A DNA stretch of 64,000 nt from Desulfobacterales bacterium (GTDB lineage: Bacteria > Desulfobacterota > Desulfobacteria > Desulfobacterales > JAHEIW01), in contig JAQYWI010000001.1 in assembly GCA_030145015.1 (NCBI GenBank), positions 32,224 through 96,223 on the forward strand, written 5' to 3'. Positions 17,493 through 26,747 of the stretch are shown in pieces. The first letter of the stretch is position 1. Each line of letters opens with the position of its first letter. The notes under the pieces are model-generated. The model ran no database searches. It saw only the letters and a program-made list of their open reading frames with translations, and was not told the origin of the DNA. The translations under genes and the position numbers were made by a program.

Positions 17493-18872
17493 ATGATTGG
17501 ATTCTGGGATGTAATCGGACGCAGTGAAAGTGGTCCCCTGGTCAAAGAAAAGGAATTTGATTTACGCGTGGGCCGGGTTGCCCGTCAAATGATCGAAAAA
17601 TATGACATCAAATATGACCCCCAAAACGTCATCCCGGCAGATGACGGCCTGGCGGACCGGGTTTACCAGGCCGGCCTCGATTTGTTCCTGGAGCTGGGTA
17701 TCTACTGCCGGGACACCGGCCGATTGATGAAGTTTACCCGCGAAGAGGTGGAATGGGCCTTAAAGCACGCCCCCACCGCGGTTACCTATGGTCAGGGTCG
17801 GGACATGGCCACGATGACCTATCGGGCTATAGAGGATTCTAAGCCGCCGTTTTGCATCATGACGCCGGTCGGCGCTCCGGTGGCCGAGGAGCGTTTTGTT
17901 GCTATGGTGCAAAGCTACGCCCAGGAGCCGCTGGCGCAGACCTTTTCCAGTGCGTTTAGTCAGACAGTTCACGGACGCCCCATTAAATCGGGCACCCCTC
18001 AGGAGGTGGAGGCTGCAATTTGGAATGTGATCAAGCTGCGCGAGGCAGCCCGGGCGGCAGGCCGACCCCAGCTCGGTATCCATAATCTGGTTTCCAATGC
18101 CGAACGGACCGATGCCATCTTAGCCGCTGTCCAGGCCGATTTTGGGGTGCAGCCCAATGACGGGCTTTGCATTGCGGCCACGGCTGAGTTGAAAATTGAC
18201 TATGAGCGGGTCAAGAAGACTGTTTTTTTGCGACAAAGCGGCCATAATAAGTACGGACTATTGGGCCCCTTGGTGGGCGGGTATTCCGGAGGGCCGCAAG
18301 CCACGGCTCTCGTGCACATCGCTCATCATTTCCTGGCATTGCTGGCCTTTGAGGCACAGTGGCATTGCGGCTTTCCGCTGCACATCCATCACGGCTGCAA
18401 TACCACCCGGGAATTGTTGTGGCTGGTTAGTCTTACGGCCCAGGCGTTGAGCCGCAACACCCATCTGTTGATTACGGCCAACACCTTTGCCGCCGCCGGT
18501 CCGTGCACCGAGATGGTCGCTTACGAGATTGTGGCCCATGCCCTGGCTGCAACAGTGGCCGGTGCCGATCTTGATCTGGCAGCCGTGGCCCGCAACCGGC
18601 ATCCGGAACATGCCACCGGAATGGAAGCCCGTATCGGCGCGGAGGCCGGTCATTTGACTGCGCGGCAAGGGGTTACGCGGGACCAGGCCAACGAGATCGT
18701 CAAACAGATTCTGGCCCAATATGAGGATCAGCTCGCTGAAGCCCCCATCGGCAAGCGTTTGGATGAATGCTACAATCTGGAGACCCTTGAGCCTACCCAG
18801 GAATATGTGGAACTCTACGAAGGGGTCAAAGATAAACTGAGCAAATTCGGCCTGGACTACTCACTTCTATGA
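17493..18872 (+). CDS. MtmB-family (monomethylamine) methyltransferase homologue without pyrrolysine
   Basis: A 459-residue protein that, from my memory of archaeal MtmB (458 residues), aligns end to end: LGIYCRDTGRL, GRDMATMTYR, the NTTRELL segment, AAGPCTEM (334-341), TGMEARIG (375-382) and EPTQEYVELY (433-442). In archaeal MtmB the catalytic pyrrolysine is encoded by an in-frame amber codon near residue 202. Here the frame has no internal stop, and the equivalent position, just after AGRPQLGI, is His197. So this is a Pyl-free MtmB relative, analogous to the Pyl-free MttB relatives such as glycine betaine methyltransferase. The methyl donor is unknown. It lies between its corrinoid protein and a UroD-fold methyltransferase, and its stop overlaps the latter's start (ATGA). 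Confidence 0.85.
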   Translation: MIGFWDVIGRSESGPLVKEKEFDLRVGRVARQMIEKYDIKYDPQNVIPADDGLADRVYQAGLDLFLELGIYCRDTGRLMKFTREEVEWALKHAPTAVTYGQGRDMATMTYRAIEDSKPPFCIMTPVGAPVAEERFVAMVQSYAQEPLAQTFSSAFSQTVHGRPIKSGTPQEVEAAIWNVIKLREAARAAGRPQLGIHNLVSNAERTDAILAAVQADFGVQPNDGLCIAATAELKIDYERVKKTVFLRQSGHNKYGLLGPLVGGYSGGPQATALVHIAHHFLALLAFEAQWHCGFPLHIHHGCNTTRELLWLVSLTAQALSRNTHLLITANTFAAAGPCTEMVAYEIVAHALAATVAGADLDLAAVARNRHPEHATGMEARIGAEAGHLTARQGVTRDQANEIVKQILAQYEDQLAEAPIGKRLDECYNLETLEPTQEYVELYEGVKDKLSKFGLDYSLL

Positions 18873-19882
18873 ACTCAAAAGAACGCATCTTTTCTGTACT
18901 TAACCATCAAATGCCGGATCGGATGCCCTGCTTTGGGGCGAACTCAACGGTTACTTATGATCAAATGGAACAGATGCAGGCTTTTTGGCCCCATGGCCAC
19001 GAAAACGGGGAGACGATGGCCAAACAAGCCCTGGCAGCATATACCCACCTTGGTTTTGACGCCGTCAGAGTTCCATTTTCCCAGACCTTTGAAGCTGAAG
19101 CGCTTGGCTGCAAAATAAAGCCCGGCAAAGCTGCGGACGGCAGCGAAGGAATTCCCGGAATTGATCATCCGGCACCTTACAAACTCGATGATTCTATCGA
19201 GTTTCCCAATGATTTTCTTTCCACGGGGAAAATTCCGGAGCTGCTCAAAGCCGTTGGTATTCTTAAGAAAGAACTGGGAGATGATGTCGCCATTGTGGCC
19301 GGTATTGTCGGACCGATTACCATCGCGGGTTCACTTGTTGATATGGTCACTTTTCTTAAGGCCACGATTAAGACGCCTGAGAAAATCGTGCCGTTTCTGA
19401 ACGTGGCGGAGCAGGCGGGGACTGCCCTGGCCAGGGCCCTCGTCGATGCAGGTGCTGACATGATTTGTTGCGAAGACATGACGGCATCTCCCATGCTGCT
19501 ATCTCCCAACGTTTACAGGGATTTTGAATTGAAATATCAAAGAAAGCAATTTGAAGCCATTTCTGTACCTAAAATTCTTCATATTTGCGGCAAAGTGGAT
19601 AAAATTGTGGAGTGGATGGGACAGACCGGAGCCGATATACTTAGCATCGAACCCAAAGCCGATGCAAGGTTAGCGCGTGGAAAATGCGGATCAAATATTA
19701 TCTTGATGGGTGGTGTTGACACCGCAAATACCCTGTATATGCAAGACGCGGAGACGGTCAAGCACATCGCCGAGCAATCCATTGCCGAGGGTATTCAGAT
19801 CCTGGCACCCGGATGTTCCGTGGCACCCGGGTCGCCAACGGAAAATCTCAAGGCCCTGGTAGAAGTAGCTAAAGTGCATTAA
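18869..19882 (+). CDS. UroD-fold corrinoid methyltransferase (MtbA/MtaA-like)
   Basis: A 337-residue TIM-barrel protein of the uroporphyrinogen decarboxylase fold, in the branch that moves methyl groups from corrinoid proteins to a thiol or pterin. The zinc ligands of MtaA/MtbA are visible: H238-I-C240 and C316 in APGCSVAPGSP. In methanogens the acceptor is coenzyme M; in a bacterium without CoM the acceptor is probably different, perhaps tetrahydrofolate, which is inference. Four-base overlap with the MtmB-like gene indicates tight coupling. Together the three genes form a full substrate-corrinoid-acceptor relay. Confidence 0.85.
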   Translation: MNSKERIFSVLNHQMPDRMPCFGANSTVTYDQMEQMQAFWPHGHENGETMAKQALAAYTHLGFDAVRVPFSQTFEAEALGCKIKPGKAADGSEGIPGIDHPAPYKLDDSIEFPNDFLSTGKIPELLKAVGILKKELGDDVAIVAGIVGPITIAGSLVDMVTFLKATIKTPEKIVPFLNVAEQAGTALARALVDAGADMICCEDMTASPMLLSPNVYRDFELKYQRKQFEAISVPKILHICGKVDKIVEWMGQTGADILSIEPKADARLARGKCGSNIILMGGVDTANTLYMQDAETVKHIAEQSIAEGIQILAPGCSVAPGSPTENLKALVEVAKVH

Positions 19883-19914
19883 CAGGCCTGTAAAGGGTTT
19901 TTCAAGGATATAAA

Positions 19915-20400
19915 ATGGAGGAAAAAGAACTTAAACGCCTTATTTTACAGTATTTGGAAAACCATAATACCATATCTCTGGCCACGGAAAAGGAAGGCTT
20001 GCCTCATGCCGCCACGGTCTTTTATGTCAACATCGGATTTGACCTCTATTTTTTAAGCAGTCCTGCTAGCCGACACGCACAGAATTTTTTCCATAATCCC
20101 AAAGTGTCGGCCACCATTAATGAGGATTATTCCAACTGGCTGCTTATCAAAGGGATACAACTGGAAGGCCAGGTTGAAAGCTTAGGCGGTATTTTAAAAA
20201 ACAGGGGGATCGCCAAAACGTATGTAGAGAAATTTCCAAATGTGGCGGACTTTATTTTTTCGCCCATAAAGCTCGGTCAGGCCATAGCGGAAAAGGTGGC
20301 CAAGGTCGAGTTTTATAAATTGATGCCATTTAAAATATATTTTATCAATAATGAGCTTGGGTTTGGACATCGGGACGAATTGATATTAAACGTATCCTGA
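19915..20400 (+). CDS. Pyridoxamine 5'-phosphate oxidase-fold flavin-binding protein
   Basis: A 161-residue split-barrel protein: the opening ISLATEKEGLPHAATVFYV and YFLSSPASRHAQNF are the usual FMN-binding start of the PNPOx-like family. The remainder (LEGQVESLGG) fits the family, but no specific activity can be assigned. It follows the methyltransferase trio by 32 bases with CAAGGATATAAA before the ATG, so it is probably the last gene of that operon. A role as a flavin reductase or electron carrier for reactivating the corrinoid protein is conceivable but untested. Confidence 0.75.
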   Translation: MEEKELKRLILQYLENHNTISLATEKEGLPHAATVFYVNIGFDLYFLSSPASRHAQNFFHNPKVSATINEDYSNWLLIKGIQLEGQVESLGGILKNRGIAKTYVEKFPNVADFIFSPIKLGQAIAEKVAKVEFYKLMPFKIYFINNELGFGHRDELILNVS

Positions 20401-20481
20401 ATATAATAGGATTTAAATGAACAGCTGGTCATAGAGTCATACATAACGCGTTCCAGCAGGATGTTTCCAATGCCTTCCCGA

Positions 20482-20512
20482 ATGCAGGGGATACCGATGG
20501 CAGCCGGGGGGG
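20482..20512. repeat. 31-bp direct repeat, left copy (duplicated nucleoside permease 3' end)
   Basis: Matches 26758-26788 at 30 of 31 positions, same orientation. The right copy is coding sequence near the 3' end of the nucleoside permease gene; this left copy is outside any gene. The RND operon lies exactly between the copies. The repeat runs into a 12-base G tract here (20506-20517), against seven G at the right copy. Confidence 0.8.
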
Positions 20513-20528
20513 GGGGGTGTGGGGAGCT

Positions 20529-22163
20529 TCATTTTTTTGAAAGTTTCACCGGTTCGCGCCCGGGCGCAGAGATGCCGCGGCGCTCGAGCAGGGATCCGTC
20601 TTTCTGATAAAGATCGATCAGCGCAATCAGGTAATTTGCAAGGGCCTGCACCTCGTTGATGCGGCTCACCAAAAGATCCCGTTGGGCCTGGGCCTGCAGA
20701 AAGCTGGTCGATTTTCCCACCCGGAATTTTTCAGTTTCGATCCGAAGCTTTTCCTCATTGAATACGCGCGTAGCCGTGGAGGCGGCAATCTGCTGCTTGG
20801 CACGCGTGACTTCAATGTAAGCGGTGCGAACGTCGACTTCCACAAGCTGCGAAAGGTTCGCCAGCGCTTTTTCGGCCTGCTCCCGGCTCAGCAGGGCTCT
20901 TTCGTGACCGGCTTTTGCGTCCCGATTCCAGAGGGGATATTGAAATCGAACGCCCGCAAGCGCGTCATAATTATCGCCGCTGATATTGCTGACGGATTCT
21001 CCAAAGGAGTCGGCATACCCGCTTTTGCCTAAAGTGATGAAAAGATCCATCAGGGGCAATAATCCGTTTTTGGTTCTAACCAGCTGCAGATCGTCGCGGA
21101 GTATGCCCAGCCGGGCCTCGTTCAGTTCCGGGCGCATGCGCATAGACACGGCCACGTACTGATCAACGTCATCCAGTTTAATTTCGGGCAAAGTGGGTTG
21201 ATGAATTAAATCAACGCTGCGCTGCCAGAGTCTAATGCCGGGGGGATTGAGCAGCCGCAACAGTTGCAGGCGGACAGATTCCATGCTGCTGCGTGCGTTG
21301 ATCAGTCCTTGCTCCTGGGCCGCCACCTCGGCCTGGACAGCGGCCAATTCGGACTCGGCCAGTCGGCCGACCCCGATCAGTTCCTCAGTTTCGCTGAGCT
21401 GTTGACGGGCCAACTTGAGCGATTCCTCAAAAATTTCAATCTGACGCCGCGCAAGTGCATAGTCCCAGTATGTCCGCTCTACCTGTGCCACCAGGAACTC
21501 GGTAAAACCGCGCAACTCATATTCCGTCAGGCGCGTGTCCAGTCGTGCCTGCCTTAACCTGGCCAGATTCACCTGCGTCCCGAATCCTCTCAACAGTGCC
21601 TGGGTAAAGGTTATGCCGAACCGTGTCCTGTAAAAGCTATCCTCGTTAAGGGAGGAGTCCGTCATCAGGCTGCTGCCCTCAACGGCAACCGTTGTGCCGG
21701 TCGGGAAGAATTGCTCCAGAGAGATGACACCGTCGACGGTATCGATGGTTTCATCCTCGGTATCAACTCCGATTCTTGCCAGCCGCTCCGTATCGGCTCT
21801 TCCCCCGGAAATCTCCGCGTTTGTTTCCGGATCAAAAACGGCCCTTTCCTGGTCCTCAAAGGTCTTCTGGATAGAAGGATTCAATCTTTCCACCACAAGG
21901 GCCCGGTTATTCTCCAGGGTCAGCAAAATGGCTTCTGAAATGGTGACCCTCAGCGGGCCGGGCGATACCATTTGGGGGGCCTTCGCGTCGGGAGGCTCCG
22001 TGAACTCTAAGCGCATAGATACGGCATTATCCGCCGGCACACCCGGCCCCCCGGCGGCACGATCAATCTGTTGTTCAAGCATGTTACAGGATGCCGAAAT
22101 AAACCATATGCCGCTGATAAAAAAAATGCCCAACCGGCGATACAAAAGATTGGCCGATTTCAT
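20529..22163 (-). CDS. TolC/OprM-family outer-membrane efflux protein
   Basis: A 544-residue outer-membrane factor with an N-terminal signal (IFFISGIWFISASC26) that may be a lipoprotein signal, although the lipobox is imperfect. The body holds the two OEP repeats: LTLENNRALVVERLNPSIQ, the long helical ALARRQIEIFEESLKLARQQL segment, and a second repeat with VDVRTAYIEVTRAKQQI. It should form the trimeric exit duct for the RND pump encoded upstream, whose stop overlaps this start by four bases. A G tract lies 11 bases beyond the stop. Confidence 0.88.
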   Translation of the reverse strand: MKSANLLYRRLGIFFISGIWFISASCNMLEQQIDRAAGGPGVPADNAVSMRLEFTEPPDAKAPQMVSPGPLRVTISEAILLTLENNRALVVERLNPSIQKTFEDQERAVFDPETNAEISGGRADTERLARIGVDTEDETIDTVDGVISLEQFFPTGTTVAVEGSSLMTDSSLNEDSFYRTRFGITFTQALLRGFGTQVNLARLRQARLDTRLTEYELRGFTEFLVAQVERTYWDYALARRQIEIFEESLKLARQQLSETEELIGVGRLAESELAAVQAEVAAQEQGLINARSSMESVRLQLLRLLNPPGIRLWQRSVDLIHQPTLPEIKLDDVDQYVAVSMRMRPELNEARLGILRDDLQLVRTKNGLLPLMDLFITLGKSGYADSFGESVSNISGDNYDALAGVRFQYPLWNRDAKAGHERALLSREQAEKALANLSQLVEVDVRTAYIEVTRAKQQIAASTATRVFNEEKLRIETEKFRVGKSTSFLQAQAQRDLLVSRINEVQALANYLIALIDLYQKDGSLLERRGISAPGREPVKLSKK

Positions 22164-25100
22164 ATCAGCTCCTCTTGAATTCCATCCCCGGGCCGACGGA
22201 GGTCGGTTTTGTCCAACCGCTCCGGGCCGTGCGCTGCAGGCGACTGCTTTTTTAAGGATCGACGGTCAATCAGCGCATACATAGTCGGGGTCACCACCAG
22301 GGTTATCAGATTTGAACTGATCAACCCGCCGATAATCGCACGTGCCATCGGTGCCTGGGCATCTCCGCCCTCACCGATTCCTATTGCCAGCGGGGTCATG
22401 GCTAAAATGGTGGTTGTGGCAGTCATCAGAATCGGCCTGAGGCGCCGCCGTCCGGCTTCTTCAATCGCCGCGCGCAGCGGCATGCCGTCGCGCCGCCGCA
22501 GCAGGTTAATGTGGTCCACCAGCAAGATGGCATTGTTGACGGCAATACCGCCCAACATGATGCATCCGATATACGACTGAATATTGAAGGTCGTATTCGT
22601 CAAAAAAAGCATCAAGATGACGCCGATGCCGGCCAGGGGCACCGAGAACATCACGACCAAAGGATAGCGCAGCGATTCATACAGGGATGCCATGACCATA
22701 TAGACCAGCACCAGCGCCAGGACGAAACTCATCATTAACTCCCGGAAAGCCTGCTGCTGCTCTTCATAATCACCACCGAACAAAATGCTGAAATCCTTTG
22801 GAACGGGAATATTGCGCAAGCCTTTTTGGATATCCGCAATAATAGAGCCCATGTCGCGACCACTGATGTCGGCCGATATATAAACCACCCGTTCCTGGTC
22901 TTTGCGTTGAATAAGAACCGGTCCTCTGCGGGCTCTGACCTGCACCACGTTGCGCAGTACAACCGGCTCACTGTCCGCATTGGTCAGCGAAAGATCCAGG
23001 ATTTCCTGCAGGTCTTTTTTATCCGCATCCGCAAGCTTTACCCGAATCATGTATTCATAACCGCTGTCTCTAAAAAAGCCGGCTGATGTACCGGAAATTG
23101 CGGTCTGGAGCATTTTAGCGATTTTGGACACCGTCAATCTCATGTCCGCAGCCTTTTGCCGATCCACAATGATCAATTCTTCGGGGGTTCCCGTCTCCCG
23201 GCTTATTTTGACATCGGTAATTCCGGCGACATTCTCCACCACTTCCTGGATGCGCCGGGCCAGCGCAGCGGATACTTCCAGGTCGTAGCCGCGAACTTCC
23301 ACTTCCACTTTATCCCCATCCGTCGTTCCGATCCGCAGCAGAAAAAGCCCCTGCCCGGCCCGGGTGCGAACCAGGACGCCGGGAAGAAACCTAAGTTTTC
23401 GACGAAGATCAGCAGCAATTTGCTCGCTGGACCGTTTCCGCTGCGTTACCGGTTGCAGTGCGATCCGCATCGATCCGGCATTGGATCCGCGTGCCCGCCA
23501 GGTCGATCCTCCGATAAAGGACACCGTATTCTTAATCTCCGGCACTTCCTGCTTGACGACGGCTTCAATTTTTTTAAAGGTATCATCCACCATATCCAAC
23601 TTGGTACCCATCGCCATTTCGGCATTGACCCGCACCTCGCTCTCATCCGTGGCCGGCATCAGCTCAACACCCACCATTGGGATGAGCAGCAGGCTGCCGG
23701 CCAGCATCAGACCGGCCGCGCCTAAAATTACAATCGGGTGATTCAGCGCAAAGCCGAGCAGATTCCCGTATGCTTGCTCTATGCCAACAAAGAACCGACC
23801 GACGATTCGCAGGAACTTGCGGCCCCGGGCTCGTCCGCTTTGCATTCCAAAATCAATCGGCCGGCGAACTCTTGAGGTCAGCATGGGGACCAACGTCAGC
23901 GCCACCGCGAGCGAACACGCCAGGGAGAAACTGACGACATAGGAAAGCTGCTTAAACATGACGCCCGCCATGCCGCGCACAAAGATCAACGGCAAAAACA
24001 CCACCAATGTGGTGATGGTGCTGGCGATGACCGCTGCCATAACCTCTTTGCTGCCGTTGACTGCGGCCGTTTCAGGTTCCTGACCGCTTTCTCGAAGCCG
24101 AAAAATGTTTTCCAAAACCACGATGGCATTGTCAACCAGCATCCCCACCCCGAGCGCCAGTCCGCCAAGGGTCATCAGATTCAATGTAAAGCCGCCGAAA
24201 TACATCAGGGCAAAAGTGGCGATGACAGAAATCGGTATGGTGGTGGTGATGATGGCGGTGGTGGGTATATTGCGCAGAAACAGCAAAAGCACCAGGACGG
24301 CCAGCGCGCTACCGTAAAGAATCGTGGCCCCGACGTTGGTAATGGAGCGTTTAATATAATCGGAGGTATCGATAATGGGCGTGATCTGAATTTGGGGAAT
24401 ATCGGCATTGATACGCTCAATTTCATCGAGGACCCCGCTGGCAATCTCAACGGTGTTTTTGCCCGATTGTTTGTTGACGGACAAGCGGATGCCGGGCCGG
24501 CCGTTTACCCGAACAATCCGGGTAACTTTTTGCCAGGCATCATCAACCGTTGCAATCTCTTTCAGCTGAATGGGGGCCTTCTGCCGAATCGCCACTACCG
24601 TGTTGCGCAATTGATCCAGACTTGTGTAGATCCCGGGGGTTCGAATGGTAATATCCATCAGCCCTTGCTCGATGGATCCCGCCGGCAAATTGATGTTTTC
24701 GTCTTTAATTCGGTTCAGAATCTGATCGATCGGCAAACCCAGGGCTTTGAGTTTTTCGGAATTCAGGTTCACATGAATCTCCCGATCGAGTCCGCCGCGG
24801 ATATCCAGGGAGGCCACACCGGGAACGCGTTCAATCCGGTATTTAACCTGATTGTCGATGATCTTACGCATCTGGATGGGATCCAGATTTCCGGAAACAC
24901 CCAGGATCAGAATCGGAAAGCTGGCCAGATCGAACTTGCGCAGTCGAGGGCGCTCGGAATCTTCCGGAAGACGATTAATGATCCGGTCTAAACGATCGCG
25001 GATATCGTTGGCCGCAGCATCCAAGTTGGTGCCCCAGGCAAATGTTACCCGCACGTCGCTGCGGCCTTCAGCGGATACCGAGCTAACTTCTTCCACCCCC

Positions 25101-25324
25101 GGCACCGCACTCATGGCCTCCTCGATGATCCGGGTAATCAGTTCCTCCACTTCTTCCGGACTGGCGTTTTCATACTCCGTTGAAATACTTAAGGTTGGAT
25201 AGGTGATATCGGGCATCAGATCAATGGGAAGGCGTCGAAAAGAAACGATGCCCACGATAATGACGATCAATGCGACCATAACAGTCAGCACCGGGCGCTG
25301 GACGGCAAAACGGGAGATGTTCAT
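22160..25324 (-). CDS. RND (HAE1/AcrB-like) inner-membrane efflux pump
   Basis: A 1054-residue resistance-nodulation-division transporter with 12 predicted membrane segments and two large periplasmic loops. The start NISRFAVQRPVLTVMV and the MP-x-IxYPT region are typical. The TM4 motif reads GVGMLVDNAIVVLEN, with one Asp where AcrB has an Asp-Asp pair, a common variant among non-AcrB HAE1 pumps. It uses proton motive force to export substrates through the adaptor and outer-membrane factor encoded on either side. The genes overlap by four bases on both sides, so the three form one operon. Substrate cannot be predicted. Confidence 0.93.
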   Translation of the reverse strand: MNISRFAVQRPVLTVMVALIVIIVGIVSFRRLPIDLMPDITYPTLSISTEYENASPEEVEELITRIIEEAMSAVPGVEEVSSVSAEGRSDVRVTFAWGTNLDAAANDIRDRLDRIINRLPEDSERPRLRKFDLASFPILILGVSGNLDPIQMRKIIDNQVKYRIERVPGVASLDIRGGLDREIHVNLNSEKLKALGLPIDQILNRIKDENINLPAGSIEQGLMDITIRTPGIYTSLDQLRNTVVAIRQKAPIQLKEIATVDDAWQKVTRIVRVNGRPGIRLSVNKQSGKNTVEIASGVLDEIERINADIPQIQITPIIDTSDYIKRSITNVGATILYGSALAVLVLLLFLRNIPTTAIITTTIPISVIATFALMYFGGFTLNLMTLGGLALGVGMLVDNAIVVLENIFRLRESGQEPETAAVNGSKEVMAAVIASTITTLVVFLPLIFVRGMAGVMFKQLSYVVSFSLACSLAVALTLVPMLTSRVRRPIDFGMQSGRARGRKFLRIVGRFFVGIEQAYGNLLGFALNHPIVILGAAGLMLAGSLLLIPMVGVELMPATDESEVRVNAEMAMGTKLDMVDDTFKKIEAVVKQEVPEIKNTVSFIGGSTWRARGSNAGSMRIALQPVTQRKRSSEQIAADLRRKLRFLPGVLVRTRAGQGLFLLRIGTTDGDKVEVEVRGYDLEVSAALARRIQEVVENVAGITDVKISRETGTPEELIIVDRQKAADMRLTVSKIAKMLQTAISGTSAGFFRDSGYEYMIRVKLADADKKDLQEILDLSLTNADSEPVVLRNVVQVRARRGPVLIQRKDQERVVYISADISGRDMGSIIADIQKGLRNIPVPKDFSILFGGDYEEQQQAFRELMMSFVLALVLVYMVMASLYESLRYPLVVMFSVPLAGIGVILMLFLTNTTFNIQSYIGCIMLGGIAVNNAILLVDHINLLRRRDGMPLRAAIEEAGRRRLRPILMTATTTILAMTPLAIGIGEGGDAQAPMARAIIGGLISSNLITLVVTPTMYALIDRRSLKKQSPAAHGPERLDKTDLRRPGDGIQEELI

Positions 25325-26559
25325 GGCTTTGCTCCGCTCGCAGGCTTTTGGCGTTGCTGCGAGCCCGTTGGGCCGGATTTTCGAGGCGCATGGTCCCGGG
25401 GGGTTTCATCCGGCAAAATGATGTTGCTGCCGTCCTCAAGCAAATGTTGACCGAGGGTGACCACCGCATCGGATAGCGGCGGATTTAAAATCTCGGCCCG
25501 TGTTCCGTTGACGATGCCCAGTTCAACGGGAACGAAATGGGCCTTTTTTTCGCTTCGATCCACCTCAAAAACACCCTGTTTCCCGTTTCGTTTCACCAGC
25601 GCCGCCATCGGAACCACGGTCACATTTTCATGTTGCTCAAATTCAATCTGCACCCGGACAAACATTCCCGGTTTCAACAGCCTTTGATCATTGGAAATTT
25701 CGATTTCAATCCGGGCCTCCCGGGATTTTTCCATCAAAAGGGGTGCGATGCGGACGACCTTACCGCTAAATGTTTGGCCGGGAAAGGCATCGGTGCTGAT
25801 CAGCGCTTCCAATCCCGGTTTGATTTTGGGATAATCGCGTTCAATGACATTAATGACGGCGATCAGGTTCCCGATATCCAATATGGAGACAATCGGCGTA
25901 TTGGGAGCCAGCATGGCGCCCTCGTCCACGTAACGCTCGCCCACCACCCGCTGATTGGCGGCGCGATTCCCAGGCACCTTGATTTGGGTATAGGAAAGCC
26001 GGACTTTGGCCATCTCCAATGCCGCCTCCTCCTGGGACACCTGTGCCTGGGCGACCTTGAGTTTGGCCTGCTGACCGTTGAATTCAGATTTTGCAGCATC
26101 CAGTTCTGATTCGGATGCGATCTTTTTTGCGCGCAACGCCACCGTTCTCTCATATTCACGTTTGGCGTTTTGAAGGGCGTTGTCGCGTTCCTCAGAATTC
26201 GCCTGGGCGACCTCGAGCTCTGCAATTGCCTGGTTGACCTGCTGATGGTATTCTTCATCATCCAGCACTGCCACCAGTTGATCTCCCTTTATGGTATCGC
26301 CGATGTTGACCAAGATTTTCTCCAGTCTCCCGGCGATTTTCGGGGCCACCTTGAACTCAGACAGGGGCAGCAACGATCCGGTAAATTGTCCGATTTCACG
26401 GATAGATGTTTTCTGCACGGGGGCAATTTCCACGGCCACCGCCACGTTACGGCGTTGCATTTTAAAATCTTTACCGGAAACGGACGCCTTTTTGTAAATT
26501 TGCCAACCCAAAAAACCGAGGCCGATGATTAAGATCGCGATGGTAATAATTTTTTTCAT
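25321..26559 (-). CDS. RND efflux periplasmic adaptor (membrane fusion protein)
   Basis: A 412-residue HlyD/AcrA-type adaptor anchored by an N-terminal membrane segment (ITIAILIIGLGFLGW). It has the barrel-sandwich halves around GDTIKGDQLVAVLDDEEY and GAMLAPNTPIVSILD, a long coiled-coil hairpin (about 105-185) with repeated Ala/Glu heptads, and a beta-barrel region near SGKVVRIAP. The C-terminus is basic and Pro-rich (HAPRKSGP...KPASGAKP). It is the first gene of the RND operon, overlapping the pump gene by four bases. No regulator gene lies beside it. Confidence 0.92.
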   Translation of the reverse strand: MKKIITIAILIIGLGFLGWQIYKKASVSGKDFKMQRRNVAVAVEIAPVQKTSIREIGQFTGSLLPLSEFKVAPKIAGRLEKILVNIGDTIKGDQLVAVLDDEEYHQQVNQAIAELEVAQANSEERDNALQNAKREYERTVALRAKKIASESELDAAKSEFNGQQAKLKVAQAQVSQEEAALEMAKVRLSYTQIKVPGNRAANQRVVGERYVDEGAMLAPNTPIVSILDIGNLIAVINVIERDYPKIKPGLEALISTDAFPGQTFSGKVVRIAPLLMEKSREARIEIEISNDQRLLKPGMFVRVQIEFEQHENVTVVPMAALVKRNGKQGVFEVDRSEKKAHFVPVELGIVNGTRAEILNPPLSDAVVTLGQHLLEDGSNIILPDETPRDHAPRKSGPTGSQQRQKPASGAKP

Positions 26560-26593
26560 TCTTTGTTAGCCGAATTAACCCTTGCTTGCGTGG

Positions 26594-26609
26594 TTTTGAG
26601 ATAGGTTCT
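26594..26609. repeat. Solo end of the CTATCTCAAAA element family
   Basis: TTTTGAGATAGGTTCT matches the right end of the 51643-51850 element (TTTTGAGATAGGTTC). I found no partner end nearby, so it is probably a remnant. Confidence 0.5.
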
Positions 26610-26747
26610 CGTTTTGCTGCATATATTTTCGGATTATATATTTTTTTGTAGCATTAAGACAACGAAAAACTGACTGAGACAGATTGGCCGTATTTTAAAA
26701 AATTCGCGCTAAACCCACCTCTAATGGCGCGTGAATCAGTGGGGTTT

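Noticed and set aside
17493..18872. In-frame amber (pyrrolysine) codon in the MtmB-like gene
   Set aside because: The frame is open from start to stop and reaches the family's full length without any internal TAG.
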